A stretch of DNA of 64,000 nt from CAVSUZ01 sp963791885 (GCA_963791885.1 CAWBUL010000006.1:1240001-1304000), one strand, 5' to 3'. Positions 44,470 through 53,039 are shown, counted from the first letter of the stretch. Numbers and translations: made by a program. The notes: generated by a model not told the origin, from the letters alone.

Positions 44470-45570
44470 CTACTCCGATAGTAGATATGCTTCATTTGGA
44501 CTACAACTAATCTCGACCAGATCGCCTACACCGGGAGCCCGCATTCCGCTCTCGTTGACTTGAGTAGCTGCTATCGTAAGGCCGGACGAGAGCTCTACGA
44601 GGAGTTTCGTTTGCGGCCCCGCATAGGCGGCCGACCTAATGCGACCGGAATTCACCTTGGGCGGGCCGCCCCCGGCTGGGAAAACCCGAACTTTATCCGG
44701 CCTAATCATCAGCGCACAACGACCCCGCCACGATGCGTTTTCAGGCTTCACGAATACTGTAGCGGCGAACCCGGTATCTCCAATGAATCTAGTCTCCAGA
44801 GAACTTCCTGGGCAACTATCTCCCTCGAGACGTCCTCCCTCGAGACGTCCAAGGACGATATTGGACTCTCCAATAAACTCGGCCACAAATCGATTGATTG
44901 GACGCTCGTATAAGTCCCGTGGGGAACCGATCTGCTCGATTTTTCCATGATTCATGAGCGCAACTCGGTCCGACATCGTAAGGGCCTCTTCCTGGTCATG
45001 GGTCACATACAGGATTGTAAGACCAAGATCCCTGTGCAACCTGACCAACTCGAGCTGCAACTGTGCGCGCAGGTTTTTATCCAGCGCGCCCAACGGCTCA
45101 TCCATCAGCAGCAACTTCGGATTAAATACCAATGCCCGAGCGACAGCCACCCGCTGCTGCTGTCCCCCGGAAAGCTCCCGAGGAAACCGGCCACCGAGAC
45201 CATTAAGACGCACCAGCTCTAGAGCCGACCCCGCGCGGGAGTTAACTTCGGATCTATCCAGCTTTCGCATCTTGAGCGGGAATGCAACATTGTCAAATGC
45301 GCTCATGTGCGGAAATAGGGCATAGTTTTGAAACACCACTCCGATGTTCCTCCGCTCGGGAGGAAGATGCACGATTGACCGCTCGTCCAAACGAATCTCG
45401 CCGCCGCTTAAACTCGTAAATCCTGCTATCATCATGAGCGTGCTCGTCTTTCCAGAGCCGCTGGGTCCGAGAAGAGATACAAATTCGCCATCACTTACCT
45501 CTAGATTGAGGTCACGGACCACCACCAAGTCGCCGTAGCGTTTTGTCAATCGTTTAACTATAAGGCTCAT
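44470..45570 (-). CDS. Polyamine-type ABC importer ATPase (PotA-like)
   Basis: A 366-aa ATPase starting MSLIVKRLTKRYGDLVVVRD at 45570. Walker A is GPSGSGKTST, the Q-loop VFQNYALFPHMS, the signature LSGGQQQRVAVAR, Walker B KLLLMDEPLGALD and the switch VTHDQEEAL. The C-terminal TOBE-like domain contains an in-frame 15-bp tandem repeat (44822-44852 region) that duplicates GRLEG as LGRLEGGRLEG, possibly a recent slippage. First gene of the five-gene operon. Confidence 0.92.
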   Translation of the reverse strand: MSLIVKRLTKRYGDLVVVRDLNLEVSDGEFVSLLGPSGSGKTSTLMMIAGFTSLSGGEIRLDERSIVHLPPERRNIGVVFQNYALFPHMSAFDNVAFPLKMRKLDRSEVNSRAGSALELVRLNGLGGRFPRELSGGQQQRVAVARALVFNPKLLLMDEPLGALDKNLRAQLQLELVRLHRDLGLTILYVTHDQEEALTMSDRVALMNHGKIEQIGSPRDLYERPINRFVAEFIGESNIVLGRLEGGRLEGDSCPGSSLETRFIGDTGFAATVFVKPENASWRGRCALMIRPDKVRVFPAGGGPPKVNSGRIRSAAYAGPQTKLLVELSSGLTIAATQVNESGMRAPGVGDLVEISCSPNEAYLLSE

Positions 45571-45701
45571 CCCGAGGCCCGTGCTGCAGTGAGGGAACAT
45601 CTCAATAAGTCAGCATAACTCCGAAATTTTGTCCGTCAACTGGAGGCCATATCGCAGATCCCTGTGGGACAGTGCGACATGGCAGCGCCTACCGCGTCGC
45701 T

Positions 45702-46080
45702 CTACCGGGGCCCCAGGGATGCGCTATTGGCTGATACAAGGGTAAGCAACTCCTTGATCCTGTCGTAGTGAGGGCAAATCCTCTTCTTGATGTCGTCCCG
45801 CAAGCCACTACCCCCAAGCCTTATAAACTCATTGATGTCGCTCGGAGCAGGCCTCTGGGGGCCCGACTCTCAGGTTGATTCGCCCGTTTTCCATATAGCT
45901 CACAACGTTTAGCGCAATGCTCGCGGACAATGTCCGATTGATTTTTCGCCTTAGGATTACGTTGCGCTCCGGGTCATGCAGGACCAGAAAGACCCGCGGC
46001 GAATGTCGGAGCCGATATTCGAGATGCCGGAGTTCGCCGTAATAGATACAGCCCGACCTACGCGGCTTGAAAGTAACCAT
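45702..46080 (-). pseudogene. DUF4365-type protein remnant
   Basis: The frame from 46080 reads GCIYYGELRHLEYRLRHSPR then VFLVLHDPERNVILRRKI, which resembles DUF4365 domains (YY..LRHL.YWL.HS.PV.LVLHDP). Near 45855 the frame shifts; the other frame continues APSDINEFIRLGGSGLRDDI and ends ...LTLVSANSASLGPR with a stop at 45702-45704, a plausible C-terminus. The N-terminal strand region with the catalytic-like Lys is absent. DUF4365 proteins are often found in defence loci and carry a nuclease-like fold. This is a degraded fragment. Confidence 0.55.
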
Positions 46081-46165
46081 CGGCCGAAGACCGCGGGCTA
46101 AAGACGGTCATGAAACCGCGGCCGGAACACTTCTCAAATCTTTTGCCCGAGCCGCTCGGAAAGCT

Positions 46166-46657
46166 TCAATCCCGGGCTGCGCGCGGATACGGCGTACCGT
46201 CTTTCCGACGGAAGCCTCTCACGCCATCGGGTCCCGCTTTCAACTCTAGATCGATGTCCGGATACGTTACCCCATCGCCTGCCGTCCGGTCGCCGATCAC
46301 GAGGAGGATGGCATCCTTCTGCGTGAGATTCAGGAAATGATGGCCGTCGCCGGTCCCAGCTGGAAAGCCGATGCAGGTGCCCGGCCCTATCGTTTCGCGA
46401 CCCGCGTCGGTCACAAGCACGAACTCGCCCTCTAGCACGTAAACGAACTCGTCCTGCTTGGAATGCGCGTGTCGCGCCGACGACTGACCATCGGGCAAAA
46501 CCCGAACAAGATTGAGGCCGTAATTCTTGATCCCCGCATGATCGCCGAGACGCCGGGTATAGCGCTTGCGCTGTCCCTCCCGGAACGGCTCGGGATAGCT
46601 GGATGCGTTGCTCTCCGATACATCGGCTGACCTGAATACCTTCGATCCTCTTGCCAT
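46166..46657 (-). CDS. Cupin-domain protein
   Basis: A 163-aa single-domain cupin with a GGAGG-type site before the ATG at 46657. Cupin motif 1 is SSARHAHSKQDEFVYVLEGE, giving H-x-H, Glu and the G of GE; motif 2 is IGFPAGTGDGHHFLN with the last His. The metal-binding set is therefore complete. Small cupins of this kind are often isomerases, dioxygenases or sugar-sensing proteins; no specific function can be deduced. It is isolated between a DUF4365 remnant and IS66 debris. Confidence 0.82.
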   Translation of the reverse strand: MARGSKVFRSADVSESNASSYPEPFREGQRKRYTRRLGDHAGIKNYGLNLVRVLPDGQSSARHAHSKQDEFVYVLEGEFVLVTDAGRETIGPGTCIGFPAGTGDGHHFLNLTQKDAILLVIGDRTAGDGVTYPDIDLELKAGPDGVRGFRRKDGTPYPRAARD

Positions 46658-46989
46658 AGTCGCCTCCTCGTAGGCAGCGCTTATGCAACCAGTCTGGCAG
46701 ACCGGCCTTTCCAATTCCAGGGGAGCAACTCGTCGAGCCGCGAGGCCGGATGATCGTCGATCCGGCGCAGCATGTCGGCGAGCGGTGAGCACCTGGTCAG
46801 TGACGCGGCCGGGTTCCTCAGGTGGCGACGGCGATTTTGGAGTGCGCATTACACCAGTTCCACGGCAGGAGCTCAAAGGGCGATTCTCGCAATTGAATTT
46901 AAACCTCGTCAAGCAAGGTAACGACATCCGCGGCCTTGAAACTGAGCGCGGCACAATCGTCGGCGCATACCGCGTGTAGGTGCCTACCA

Positions 46990-47385
46990 CCGTCAGCACG
47001 CAGAGTTTGCGTCCGGTGGCCAACTGGTCGCGCACTGCTCTGACCGCGGCACGACGATCAACACGCAGCTTCGCGCGGCGCGCATCCAGCTCTCCAGAGA
47101 TGTGACCAGCGGCGTGGCGTGCTGCTGCCGGGCGGTGAGGCGCTGCCTGGCGACAGCCGTTGATGCCGCGCTCGATGTCGAAGATCGCGTCGATGCGGCG
47201 CACGGCTTCGACGGCGAGTGGTGCCTTTGCCAGTTTGGCCAGTTCGAAGAACTTGCGGCGGGCATGTGCAAGCACGCTGCTTAGGTCACTCGCCCGGGCT
47301 GGCGCTCCGGCGCGTAGAGTTCATTGGACCCGGCATAGGCATCGGCCTGCAAATCCATTGAAGGACCCCATCTTCGGAAGTCCGT
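46990..47385 (-). pseudogene. IS66 transposase (TnpC) fragment
   Basis: Three frames together read the IS66 TnpC core on the minus strand: MDLQADAYAGSNELYAPERQ, then LAHARRKFFELAKLAKA with VRRIDAIFDIERGINGCRQ, then RLTARQQHATPLVTSLESWM. The order and spacing match TnpC (LQADAY.GYN.LY, CWAHARRKFF, I...E..I.G). At least two frameshifts interrupt it and neither end of the gene is present. Confidence 0.75.
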
Positions 47386-47398
47386 TCCACCGCTTTGA

Positions 47399-47707
47399 AG
47401 CATCAGGCTCGTCTTTGTCGTCGGCAATCCCGAGCACCACTTCACCGCCGTCCCGCTGATCGGCCGCAAGGGGCGCGTTATCAAAGGCGCCCGCGATCTC
47501 GCTACGACACTTGACGAGGCGGTGAATACGATGATGGCGAACATCATCCATCAGCGCATGCTGCTCGCGAAGCTTGGGGCCGTGGCAGACAAGTGCCGGG
47601 AACCATCTGAGATCACCGACGCCGACCGCAGTATCGCCGAAACACTGCTCGCAGCAGCCGCAGCCGTGGCCAAGGTTGTCGATACATCGGTGAAGCCCTC
47701 ACTTTAG
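47399..47707 (+). pseudogene. 5'-truncated hypothetical protein
   Basis: The frame is open from 47399 after a stop and reads SIRLVFVVGNPEHHFTAVPL, then IGRKGRVIKGARDLATTLDE and a long amphipathic helix MMANIIHQRMLLAKLGAVAD. There is no ATG before the helix (GTG at 47522), so the 5' end was lost at the IS66 junction. The pattern is coherent with one protein; I do not recognise it. The stop TAG at 47705 lies 3 bases before an IS5 element. Confidence 0.4.
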
Positions 47708-48682
47708 AGTCCGTCCGGAGACTTCACGAAGGATTACAGAGTCTTCTAAGCATGAGGCGGATTGATGCGAGGCGGAGGAAGGCGAGGGCGTTATGGTTAC
47801 GATTTTCCCAGTCCTTGGCGAGCCGGCGGCATCGGTTGAGCCATGCGATGGAGCGCTCGACGATCCAGCGTTTAGGTTCGACGACGAAGCCCTTGGGGTG
47901 GTCGGAGCGCTTGACGATTTCGACGATCAGGCTGCGCATCGCGCGGGCCGCGCCGTCCTGGAAGACCGGCCCTGTGTAAGCACTGTCGGCGAACAGCTTG
48001 CGCAGGAACGGGAACTGTCCGAACAGAGTGGACAGCAGCAGGATGCCGCCGTCGCGGTCTTGCACGTTGGCGGCGGTGACCAGCGCGTGCAGCACCAGAC
48101 CCAGCGTATCGACCAGGACATGGCGCTTCTTCCCTTTGATCAGCTTGCCCGCATCAAAGCCGTGTGGGTCGATCGCTGCCCCCCTTTTTCTGCGCTTTTC
48201 ACGCTTTGGCTGTCGATGACGCAGGCGGTCGGACTGGCTTCTCGTCCCGCCTGTTCGCGGCATTTAACGCAGAGCGCGTGATGGATCTTCTCCAACGTGC
48301 CGTCCCAGCCCCACAAGCAGAAGTAGCCGTTCACCGTGCTGCGCGGTGGCAGGTCCTTTGGAATGTAGCGCCACTGGCAGCCGGTGCTCAGCACACACAT
48401 CACGCCGTTGACCACTTCGCGCATGTTGACGGTACGCTTGCCACCGCCACGCTTGGCGGGTGGTATAAGCGGCCTGATCAGCCGCCATTCCGCATCGGTG
48501 AGATCGCTCGGATAACGCAGCTTGTCGCGGTCATAGCGATGGCGGTTTTCCATCGTCCACATCAGGCACCTCGTGGCTTGGTGCCAGGCAAAGAATCACA
48601 CCCGATCGAGCCGCTTCAAGCACTCAGTCCATCCGGACCGGCAACCGATTCAAATGACTCACAAAGTCGCCGGACGGACACT
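47708..48682 (-). mobile_element. IS5-family (IS1031-like) element, copy A
   Basis: A 975-bp element with imperfect inverted ends AGTCCGTCCGGAGAC and AGTGTCCGTCCGGCGAC. The ends were fixed by comparison with copy B at 59539-61686, which is identical in sequence to within a few bases but interrupted by an IS630. It is inserted at the 3' end of the metal ABC permease. Confidence 0.82.
47724..48562 (-). CDS. IS5-family transposase (OrfA/OrfB frameshift pair), copy A
   Basis: OrfA (48140-48562) begins MENRHRYDRDKLRYPSDLTD after MWT and includes the IS5 N-terminal domain, GCQWRYIPKDLPPRSTVNGY, and the first Asp in ACVIDSQSVKSAEKGG. OrfB (to 47724) continues in another frame with AAIDPHGFDAGKLIKGKKRH, FADSAYTGPVFQD (second Asp) and VERSIAWLNRCRRLAKDWEN (Glu motif). 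The frames meet at an A5-G6 run, a known type of slippery site in this family. Catalytic residues are intact. Confidence 0.85.
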
Positions 48683-49460
48683 CAGCCCACGCCCATGCCC
48701 GCCCCGCCGCGTAGGCAAGTGCACTGAGGCTACCAACAAAAAATCCGATCGGCCAATCCGAGGCGAACGATAGGGCGATCGACACCCAGACCGTCACGAC
48801 TGACAGAGCAGCTGAAAGCAACATCGCGACCAGTGGCCGATCCGTGAACGCGCGCGCGGCGGCGGCGGGGCCCACCATCAGGCTAAACACCAGCAGTGCG
48901 CCCACCACGGGCAACGCCATTGCCGTAGCGAGTGCCACGATGGCCAGGAACAGAAACTCTATCCCGCGGGGCGATACGCCTCGCGCTTCGCTCAGCTCAG
49001 GCGAGACGGAGTTCAACAGCAGCGGGCGGAACAGCATCATAATCAGGGCAATCGACATGACGCTAAGTGCCGCGACCGGCGCGAGATCCTGGTTGCTGAC
49101 TCCGAGCACCTCGCCGAACAGCAGCGCGTAGACCGCCTGGAAATACTCAGTGGTGCGGCTCAGGAACAGCGCCCCAAGCCCGAGCAACATGACCAATGAC
49201 AGGGCCGTCGCCACGTCGCGGCGACCGCGCCGCGCAAGCTGGCTGATACCGACCACGCCAAGGCCGGAGAACACCAGCAGGCCCACCAGCGGGTTGACGC
49301 CCAGCAGATTAGCCGCGGCGGCACCGGGAAAGGCGCTAAGCGGCAGCGCGTGTGCCGCGAAGGACGCGCCCCGGATGACGACGAAGAACCCGACGATGCC
49401 CGCGACAGCGGCGATCATCGTGGCGGCGATCCAGGTGTTCACCATGAAGTCGTCGAACAT
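48624..49460 (-). CDS. Metal ABC importer permease, IS-truncated C-terminus
   Basis: A 278-aa ABC-3-family permease (ZnuB/MntB type) with about eight hydrophobic segments and a coupling region ELSEARGVSPRGIEFLFLAI. The last 18 codons and the stop (48624-48682) lie inside the IS5 element: the C-terminus CPSGDFVSHLNRLPVRMD is read from the IS end. The native tail was therefore replaced, but the membrane core is complete, so function may be retained. Its ATG is followed directly by the stop of the second permease, indicating one operon. Confidence 0.85.
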   Translation of the reverse strand: MFDDFMVNTWIAATMIAAVAGIVGFFVVIRGASFAAHALPLSAFPGAAAANLLGVNPLVGLLVFSGLGVVGISQLARRGRRDVATALSLVMLLGLGALFLSRTTEYFQAVYALLFGEVLGVSNQDLAPVAALSVMSIALIMMLFRPLLLNSVSPELSEARGVSPRGIEFLFLAIVALATAMALPVVGALLVFSLMVGPAAAARAFTDRPLVAMLLSAALSVVTVWVSIALSFASDWPIGFFVGSLSALAYAAGRAWAWAECPSGDFVSHLNRLPVRMD

Positions 49461-50342
49461 TTAGTGCCTCACCCAGCCTCGCCAACGCGGGGGATGCGCG
49501 AAGACGACATAAGCCACGAAGATGAGGGCGACGATGCAGAAGCTTACCGGCCAGCCGTGCCCGCCGGTCCACTCATAGCTGTCATAGGCCACCAGAATGC
49601 CGCCCCAAGTCGCGACAACACCGATCGCTGCAGCCAGCAGGATCGCCAGTCCTGGCCGCTTGGCGACGTGCAGCGCGATCGCCGCCGGGCCGATCAACAG
49701 TCCCGTGGAGAGAATGGCGCCTACGGTGATGGCCGAGAGAGCGACTGCCAGCGCCACCACAATCAGGTGCAGCAGCCCGACCAGCCGCACCGGGACACCG
49801 CGCACGGCCGCAAGGTCCGGATCGAGCGAGCAGAGCAGCAACGGCCGGTACAGCACGCCAACCACGACCAGCGCTCCAACCCCCACCACCAGGGCCAGCG
49901 GGACAATGGCTGCCGGGATCGCGAACATCGACCCGAACATCACAGTGACGGCGGCACCCGTTGTGCTGCTGGTCGTCACGTCCAAATAGAGAAGCAACGC
50001 CGCGAGGCCGAGGCCGGCGCCGGTGACGACGCCGGTCACCAGGTCCCGCTCGCCCGCGCGGTCGACGCGGACGAGCTCCATGCTCACCGCCGCCAACACG
50101 CCCATGCCGAGGAACCCGAGCAGAGGATTGATCCCGAGCAGGAACGCGGCCGCGCCGCCGGCGCTGCTGACATCGGCCAGGGAGTGCCCGGCAAAGGATT
50201 GCCCGCGGATGACAGTGAACACACCGACAACGCCGGAGACGATGGCGGCGGCGCCACCGATTGCCGCCGCCGTGCGTACCGGCGCGCTGGCGAAAAAACC
50301 GGGCTCGATGAGAATCGAGAGCAGCGTCGTCATGGTGATCAC
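49461..50342 (-). CDS. znuB: Metal ABC importer permease (ZnuB-like)
   Basis: A 293-aa ABC-3-family permease: IEPGFFASAPVRTAAAIGG, GQSFAGHSLADVSSAGGAAA (conserved H/S-x-A region) and LAAVRGVPVRLVGLLHLIVV coupling loop. Two adjacent, different permeases of the same family suggest a heterodimeric pore. It overlaps the ATPase gene by 4 bases. Symbol by role, as its site precedes a Zur-type box. Confidence 0.85.
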   Translation of the reverse strand: MITMTTLLSILIEPGFFASAPVRTAAAIGGAAAIVSGVVGVFTVIRGQSFAGHSLADVSSAGGAAAFLLGINPLLGFLGMGVLAAVSMELVRVDRAGERDLVTGVVTGAGLGLAALLLYLDVTTSSTTGAAVTVMFGSMFAIPAAIVPLALVVGVGALVVVGVLYRPLLLCSLDPDLAAVRGVPVRLVGLLHLIVVALAVALSAITVGAILSTGLLIGPAAIALHVAKRPGLAILLAAAIGVVATWGGILVAYDSYEWTGGHGWPVSFCIVALIFVAYVVFAHPPRWRGWVRH

Positions 50343-51160
50343 GGAACCTGCGTGACGTGAACAGGATCGTGCTCGACGGCGGCCAGGGCGTCACCTTCGG
50401 CCTCCGCCGCGACCACGAGGATACGGCCATGCACGCGCACGACATCGATATGATAGCCGTAGAGTTGGCTCAGCACCTCCGTACGAACCACCGCGTCGGT
50501 GGTGCCGCCCGCCGCCCGGCCGTGGGCGAGGTAGACGATGTGGTCCATCACCGAAAGCAGCGGGTTCATGTCGTGTGCCGAGAGCAGCACCGCGGTCTGG
50601 AACTCCCGCGACAGACGGCGCAGCAGGGCGACGATCGCGGCAACACTGCGCATGTCCAGATTGGCGAGCGGTTCGTCCAGCAGCATCAGGCGCGGACGCC
50701 GGATCAGGGCGTGCGCGAGCAGCACCCGCTGCTGCTGGCCGCCGGACAGGCTGCCGATCCGTTGATTGGCGAACTGCGTCGCATCCACCGCATCGAGCAT
50801 CTCGTCGACCTTCCGCCGACGCCCCGGCGAGGGCAACGGCACCCCCAGCCGGTTGCCATCAAGACCGAGCGCCACGAGATCGCGAGCACGCATCGGCATA
50901 TAAGAATCCAGGGAAAATTTCTGTGGCACGTAGCCGACCGAGGCCGGTTTGCGGCCGCCGTCTATGGTAACGCTGCCGCTGCTGGGACCGACAAAGCCGA
51001 GGATGGTGCGCAGCAGCGTCGTCTTGCCCGAGCCATTGCTGCCGATCAGCCCGCAGAATTCGCCAGCCTCCAGTGCGAAGTCGATGTCCTCGAGAACGAG
51101 GCGGCCAGAGAACGAGACGCTTATCCCACGGACCGCGAGAACTTCGCTCCTGCCCAACAC
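50339..51160 (-). CDS. znuC: Metal ABC importer ATPase (ZnuC-like)
   Basis: An ATPase of about 273 aa; the GTG start at 51160 was chosen because it follows the binding-protein stop by 5 bases. Walker A is GSNGSGKTTLL, the signature LSGGQQQRVLLAHAL, Walker B RLMLLDEPLANLD and the switch LSAHDMNPLL. VPQKFSLDSYMPMRARDLV is the Q-loop region typical of metal importers. It powers the two ABC-3 permeases that follow. Confidence 0.9.
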   Translation of the reverse strand: MLGRSEVLAVRGISVSFSGRLVLEDIDFALEAGEFCGLIGSNGSGKTTLLRTILGFVGPSSGSVTIDGGRKPASVGYVPQKFSLDSYMPMRARDLVALGLDGNRLGVPLPSPGRRRKVDEMLDAVDATQFANQRIGSLSGGQQQRVLLAHALIRRPRLMLLDEPLANLDMRSVAAIVALLRRLSREFQTAVLLSAHDMNPLLSVMDHIVYLAHGRAAGGTTDAVVRTEVLSQLYGYHIDVVRVHGRILVVAAEAEGDALAAVEHDPVHVTQVP

Positions 51161-51165
51161 GGTGC

Positions 51166-52074
51166 TCAGTGCCCCTTCTGCAGGGTCTCCGTGGACACCT
51201 TCTCGCTTACGGCTTTGTCGAGGGCGGCGACCTCTGCCAGCATCCATGTCTGATAGGTATAGCCGGGTGTGGGCATCGTCTCGTAGACCCCGACCACAGG
51301 AATAGCCGCCTTCTTCGATGCGTCGAGAAAGGATTTGGTCAGGGCGTCGGTGACCTGCTGGTTGTAGGCGAACACCTTCACCTTGTGCTCGGCAAAAAGG
51401 TTATTCTGGATGGTGACGTCCTGCGGTGACGGGTCCGTGCCGTCCATGATCGCCTTTTGCAGGCTGAAGGGCGTTAGGATATCAAAGCCCATCGCCTCCA
51501 GCATGTAATCGGCAACCGGCTCGGTAACGGCGATCGGAGTCTTGTCGTATTTCGCCTTGAAAGCTGCGATTGCCGCGTCCCAGGGCTTCAGCGAGGCCAC
51601 GAACTTTTCCGCGTTGGAGTGGAAATACGTGGCCTGCGCCGGTTGCAGGGCGGCAAGAGCGTCCCCGACAGCCTTGGCGACAGCCGGCATTGTCTTGGGA
51701 TCGTACCAGAGATGCGGGTTTGCCGTATCATCTGGCAGACCAAGCAGCTTCTGGACATTAATCACCCTCCGATGGGGTCTGGGCGAAGCCGAAATGATCT
51801 TGTCCGCCCAGTCATCGTAACCAACGCCGTTCTCGACGATCAGCTGAGCCGCGGCGATTTGTCTGGCGACATTGGGACTCGCCTCAAAAGTGTGCGGATC
51901 GGTGTTCGGATCGGTTTCAATCGCGCCGACCTGGACGTATTTGCCGCCGATCTGAGAAATGACATCAGCGTACTCGTTTTCCACGCCGACCGCCTTGATC
52001 TGCGCGGCGGACGCAAAAGCGATCGGACCAACGGCCAAGAGGGCAAGTGCCACGAAGGCAGGTAGCTGTTTCAT
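51166..52074 (-). CDS. znuA: Metal ABC importer substrate-binding protein (ZnuA/PsaA type)
   Basis: A 302-aa cluster A-I binding protein with a GGAGG site and a signal peptide MKQLPAFVALALLAVGPIAFASA. Candidate metal ligands are the His of TDPHTFEAS, the His of NPHLWYDPKTM and the Glu of TEPVADYMLEAMG, with a late Asp. It lacks the His/Asp-rich loop typical of dedicated ZnuA zinc binders and has Glu where they usually have His, which is closer to Mn/Fe-type binders. The Zur-type box upstream still argues for zinc control. First gene of the operon with the ATPase and two permeases. Confidence 0.86.
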   Translation of the reverse strand: MKQLPAFVALALLAVGPIAFASAAQIKAVGVENEYADVISQIGGKYVQVGAIETDPNTDPHTFEASPNVARQIAAAQLIVENGVGYDDWADKIISASPRPHRRVINVQKLLGLPDDTANPHLWYDPKTMPAVAKAVGDALAALQPAQATYFHSNAEKFVASLKPWDAAIAAFKAKYDKTPIAVTEPVADYMLEAMGFDILTPFSLQKAIMDGTDPSPQDVTIQNNLFAEHKVKVFAYNQQVTDALTKSFLDASKKAAIPVVGVYETMPTPGYTYQTWMLAEVAALDKAVSEKVSTETLQKGH

Positions 52075-52134
52075 TCTGGTCCTCCGAGTGTGATGAGCAA
52101 ACAAGCATGACTGCCGTTGAAGCCGTTGCATTCG

Positions 52135-52326
52135 TTAATGCCATGTGGCCAGATTCGGCTGCTTACACGAAGCCGCGGCTCCCTCTTCGATTACCGACCG
52201 GTCGAGATCACGCGTAATGAACACCAGGCGCAGCGCCGCGTGCGCCTCCTGCCGATCCTGCTGAAAGGATTGGCTGGCCGCCGGAGAAAGGCACGTTGAG
52301 GCATTTGCGTCCCGCTGATCTCTCAC
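52135..52326 (-). pseudogene. CobW C-terminal fragment
   Basis: The frame contains ALRLVFITRDLDRSVIEEG, which matches the C-terminal strand-helix of CobW proteins (compare SKLVFIGRDLDPAELKAGF in the intact cobW at 55769). No other CobW domain is visible, so this looks like a remnant of a second cobW copy between znuA and the SmtB gene. Confidence 0.5.
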
Positions 52327-52343
52327 CGCAGATCAGCACGGGT

Positions 52344-52358
52344 TGATACAACATATCA
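52344..52358. promoter_or_regulatory. Zur-type box 1 (upstream of znuA)
   Basis: TGATAC-AAC-ATATCA, the core of the longer near-perfect repeat GGTTGATA-CAACA-TATCAACC (52341-52361). It shares a 6-3-6 architecture with boxes at 53414 and 56813. It lies about 270 bases before the znuA start and about 75 before the SmtB gene. Confidence 0.72.
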
Positions 52359-52398
52359 ACCCTCTCGGCGACGCGCTGCTGCTTGACTTTGCTGATGA

Positions 52399-52412
52399 TG
52401 CATATATATGCA
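52399..52412. promoter_or_regulatory. SmtB/ArsR-type operator palindrome
   Basis: TGCATATATATGCA is a perfect 14-bp palindrome 22 bases before the SmtB start, in the AT-rich promoter zone. ArsR/SmtB proteins bind such palindromes and release when metal is bound. Confidence 0.65.
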
Positions 52413-52434
52413 CAGATGCTCATACGTTAGATAG

Positions 52435-52758
52435 ATGCTCAACCCTGATCAAACTGCGGAATTGGCCGAACTCTTTCGCCTTCTGGGCGAGCCTAACCGG
52501 CTGGGGATCGTGACCAGTTGCCTCGACGGGTCGCTGAGCGTGGGGGAGATCAGTGCGCGGCTGGCGCTCAGCCAGTCGTTGGTCTCGCACCATCTGCGGC
52601 TGCTGCGCGCCGCCCGGCTGCTGAAGGCAGGACGGCGCGGCAAACAGGTTTTCTACAGTATCCCCGACTGCCATGTGCGGGAGATGCTGACCAACATGAT
52701 CGAGCACCTGCCGAGCCGCATGAGCAGGAAGACGACATCAATGTTGAGACAGGAGTGA
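52435..52758 (+). CDS. smtB: SmtB-type metal-sensing repressor (ArsR family)
   Basis: A 107-aa winged-helix repressor: LFRLLGEPNRLGIVTSCLDG, SVGEISARLALSQSLVSHHL (recognition helix) and the wing AGRRGKQVFYSI. The last helix carries Asp and His in PDCHVREML and a further His in NMIEHL, the alpha-5 zinc site of SmtB/CzrA-type sensors (D-x-H...H). The N-terminal CVC-type soft-metal site is absent. It is followed by a metallothionein gene 4 bases later, the classic smt arrangement; the gene order here is regulator then metallothionein on the same strand, so it would autoregulate both from the palindrome at 52399. Confidence 0.88.
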   Translation: MLNPDQTAELAELFRLLGEPNRLGIVTSCLDGSLSVGEISARLALSQSLVSHHLRLLRAARLLKAGRRGKQVFYSIPDCHVREMLTNMIEHLPSRMSRKTTSMLRQE

Positions 52759-52762
52759 CGCC

Positions 52763-52933
52763 ATGAGCGTAACGGTGGAACAAGTGAAATGTGCCTGCAG
52801 CGACTGCGTTTGCGTCGTTAGCGTGAACAACGGCGTGAAGCGGGACGGGCGCATTTATTGTGCTGATGTCTGCGCCGATCATCACAAGAACGGCGAGGGC
52901 TGCCATCACGCCGGCTGCACCTGCCACGGGTAA
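52763..52933 (+). CDS. smtA: Bacterial metallothionein (SmtA/BmtA type), 56 aa
   Basis: A 56-aa protein beginning MSVTVEQVKCACSDCVCVV and ending HHAGCTCHG. It has nine Cys in CxCxxCxC, YCADVC and CxxxxC.C arrangements and several His in the C-terminal half, matching cyanobacterial SmtA (VKCAC..C.C...YCS.AC...H...CGH.GCNCHG). Such proteins sequester zinc and cadmium. AGGAG overlaps the SmtB stop, so the two genes are coupled. The gene is shorter than usual annotation limits. Confidence 0.9.
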   Translation: MSVTVEQVKCACSDCVCVVSVNNGVKRDGRIYCADVCADHHKNGEGCHHAGCTCHG

Positions 52934-53039
52934 CCGGTGTTTGCCCAACCGGGCTGCGCCGCAGCCCGGTTGGCTTATACGCTGGGGTCCAGCCGCGCCA
53001 GGGAACCTGGATGGCAAAGTCGCCTTCCTGGAGCCGCGG

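Noticed and set aside
44820..44855. Tandem 15-bp repeat in the PotA-like gene as a regulatory repeat
   Set aside because: It is in frame and simply duplicates GRLEG in the C-terminal domain, so a coding slippage event is enough.
49350..51253. Long plus-strand His/Arg-rich frames opposite the metal ABC genes
   Set aside because: They are antisense to clear ABC permease and ATPase genes and have the biased composition typical of such shadows.
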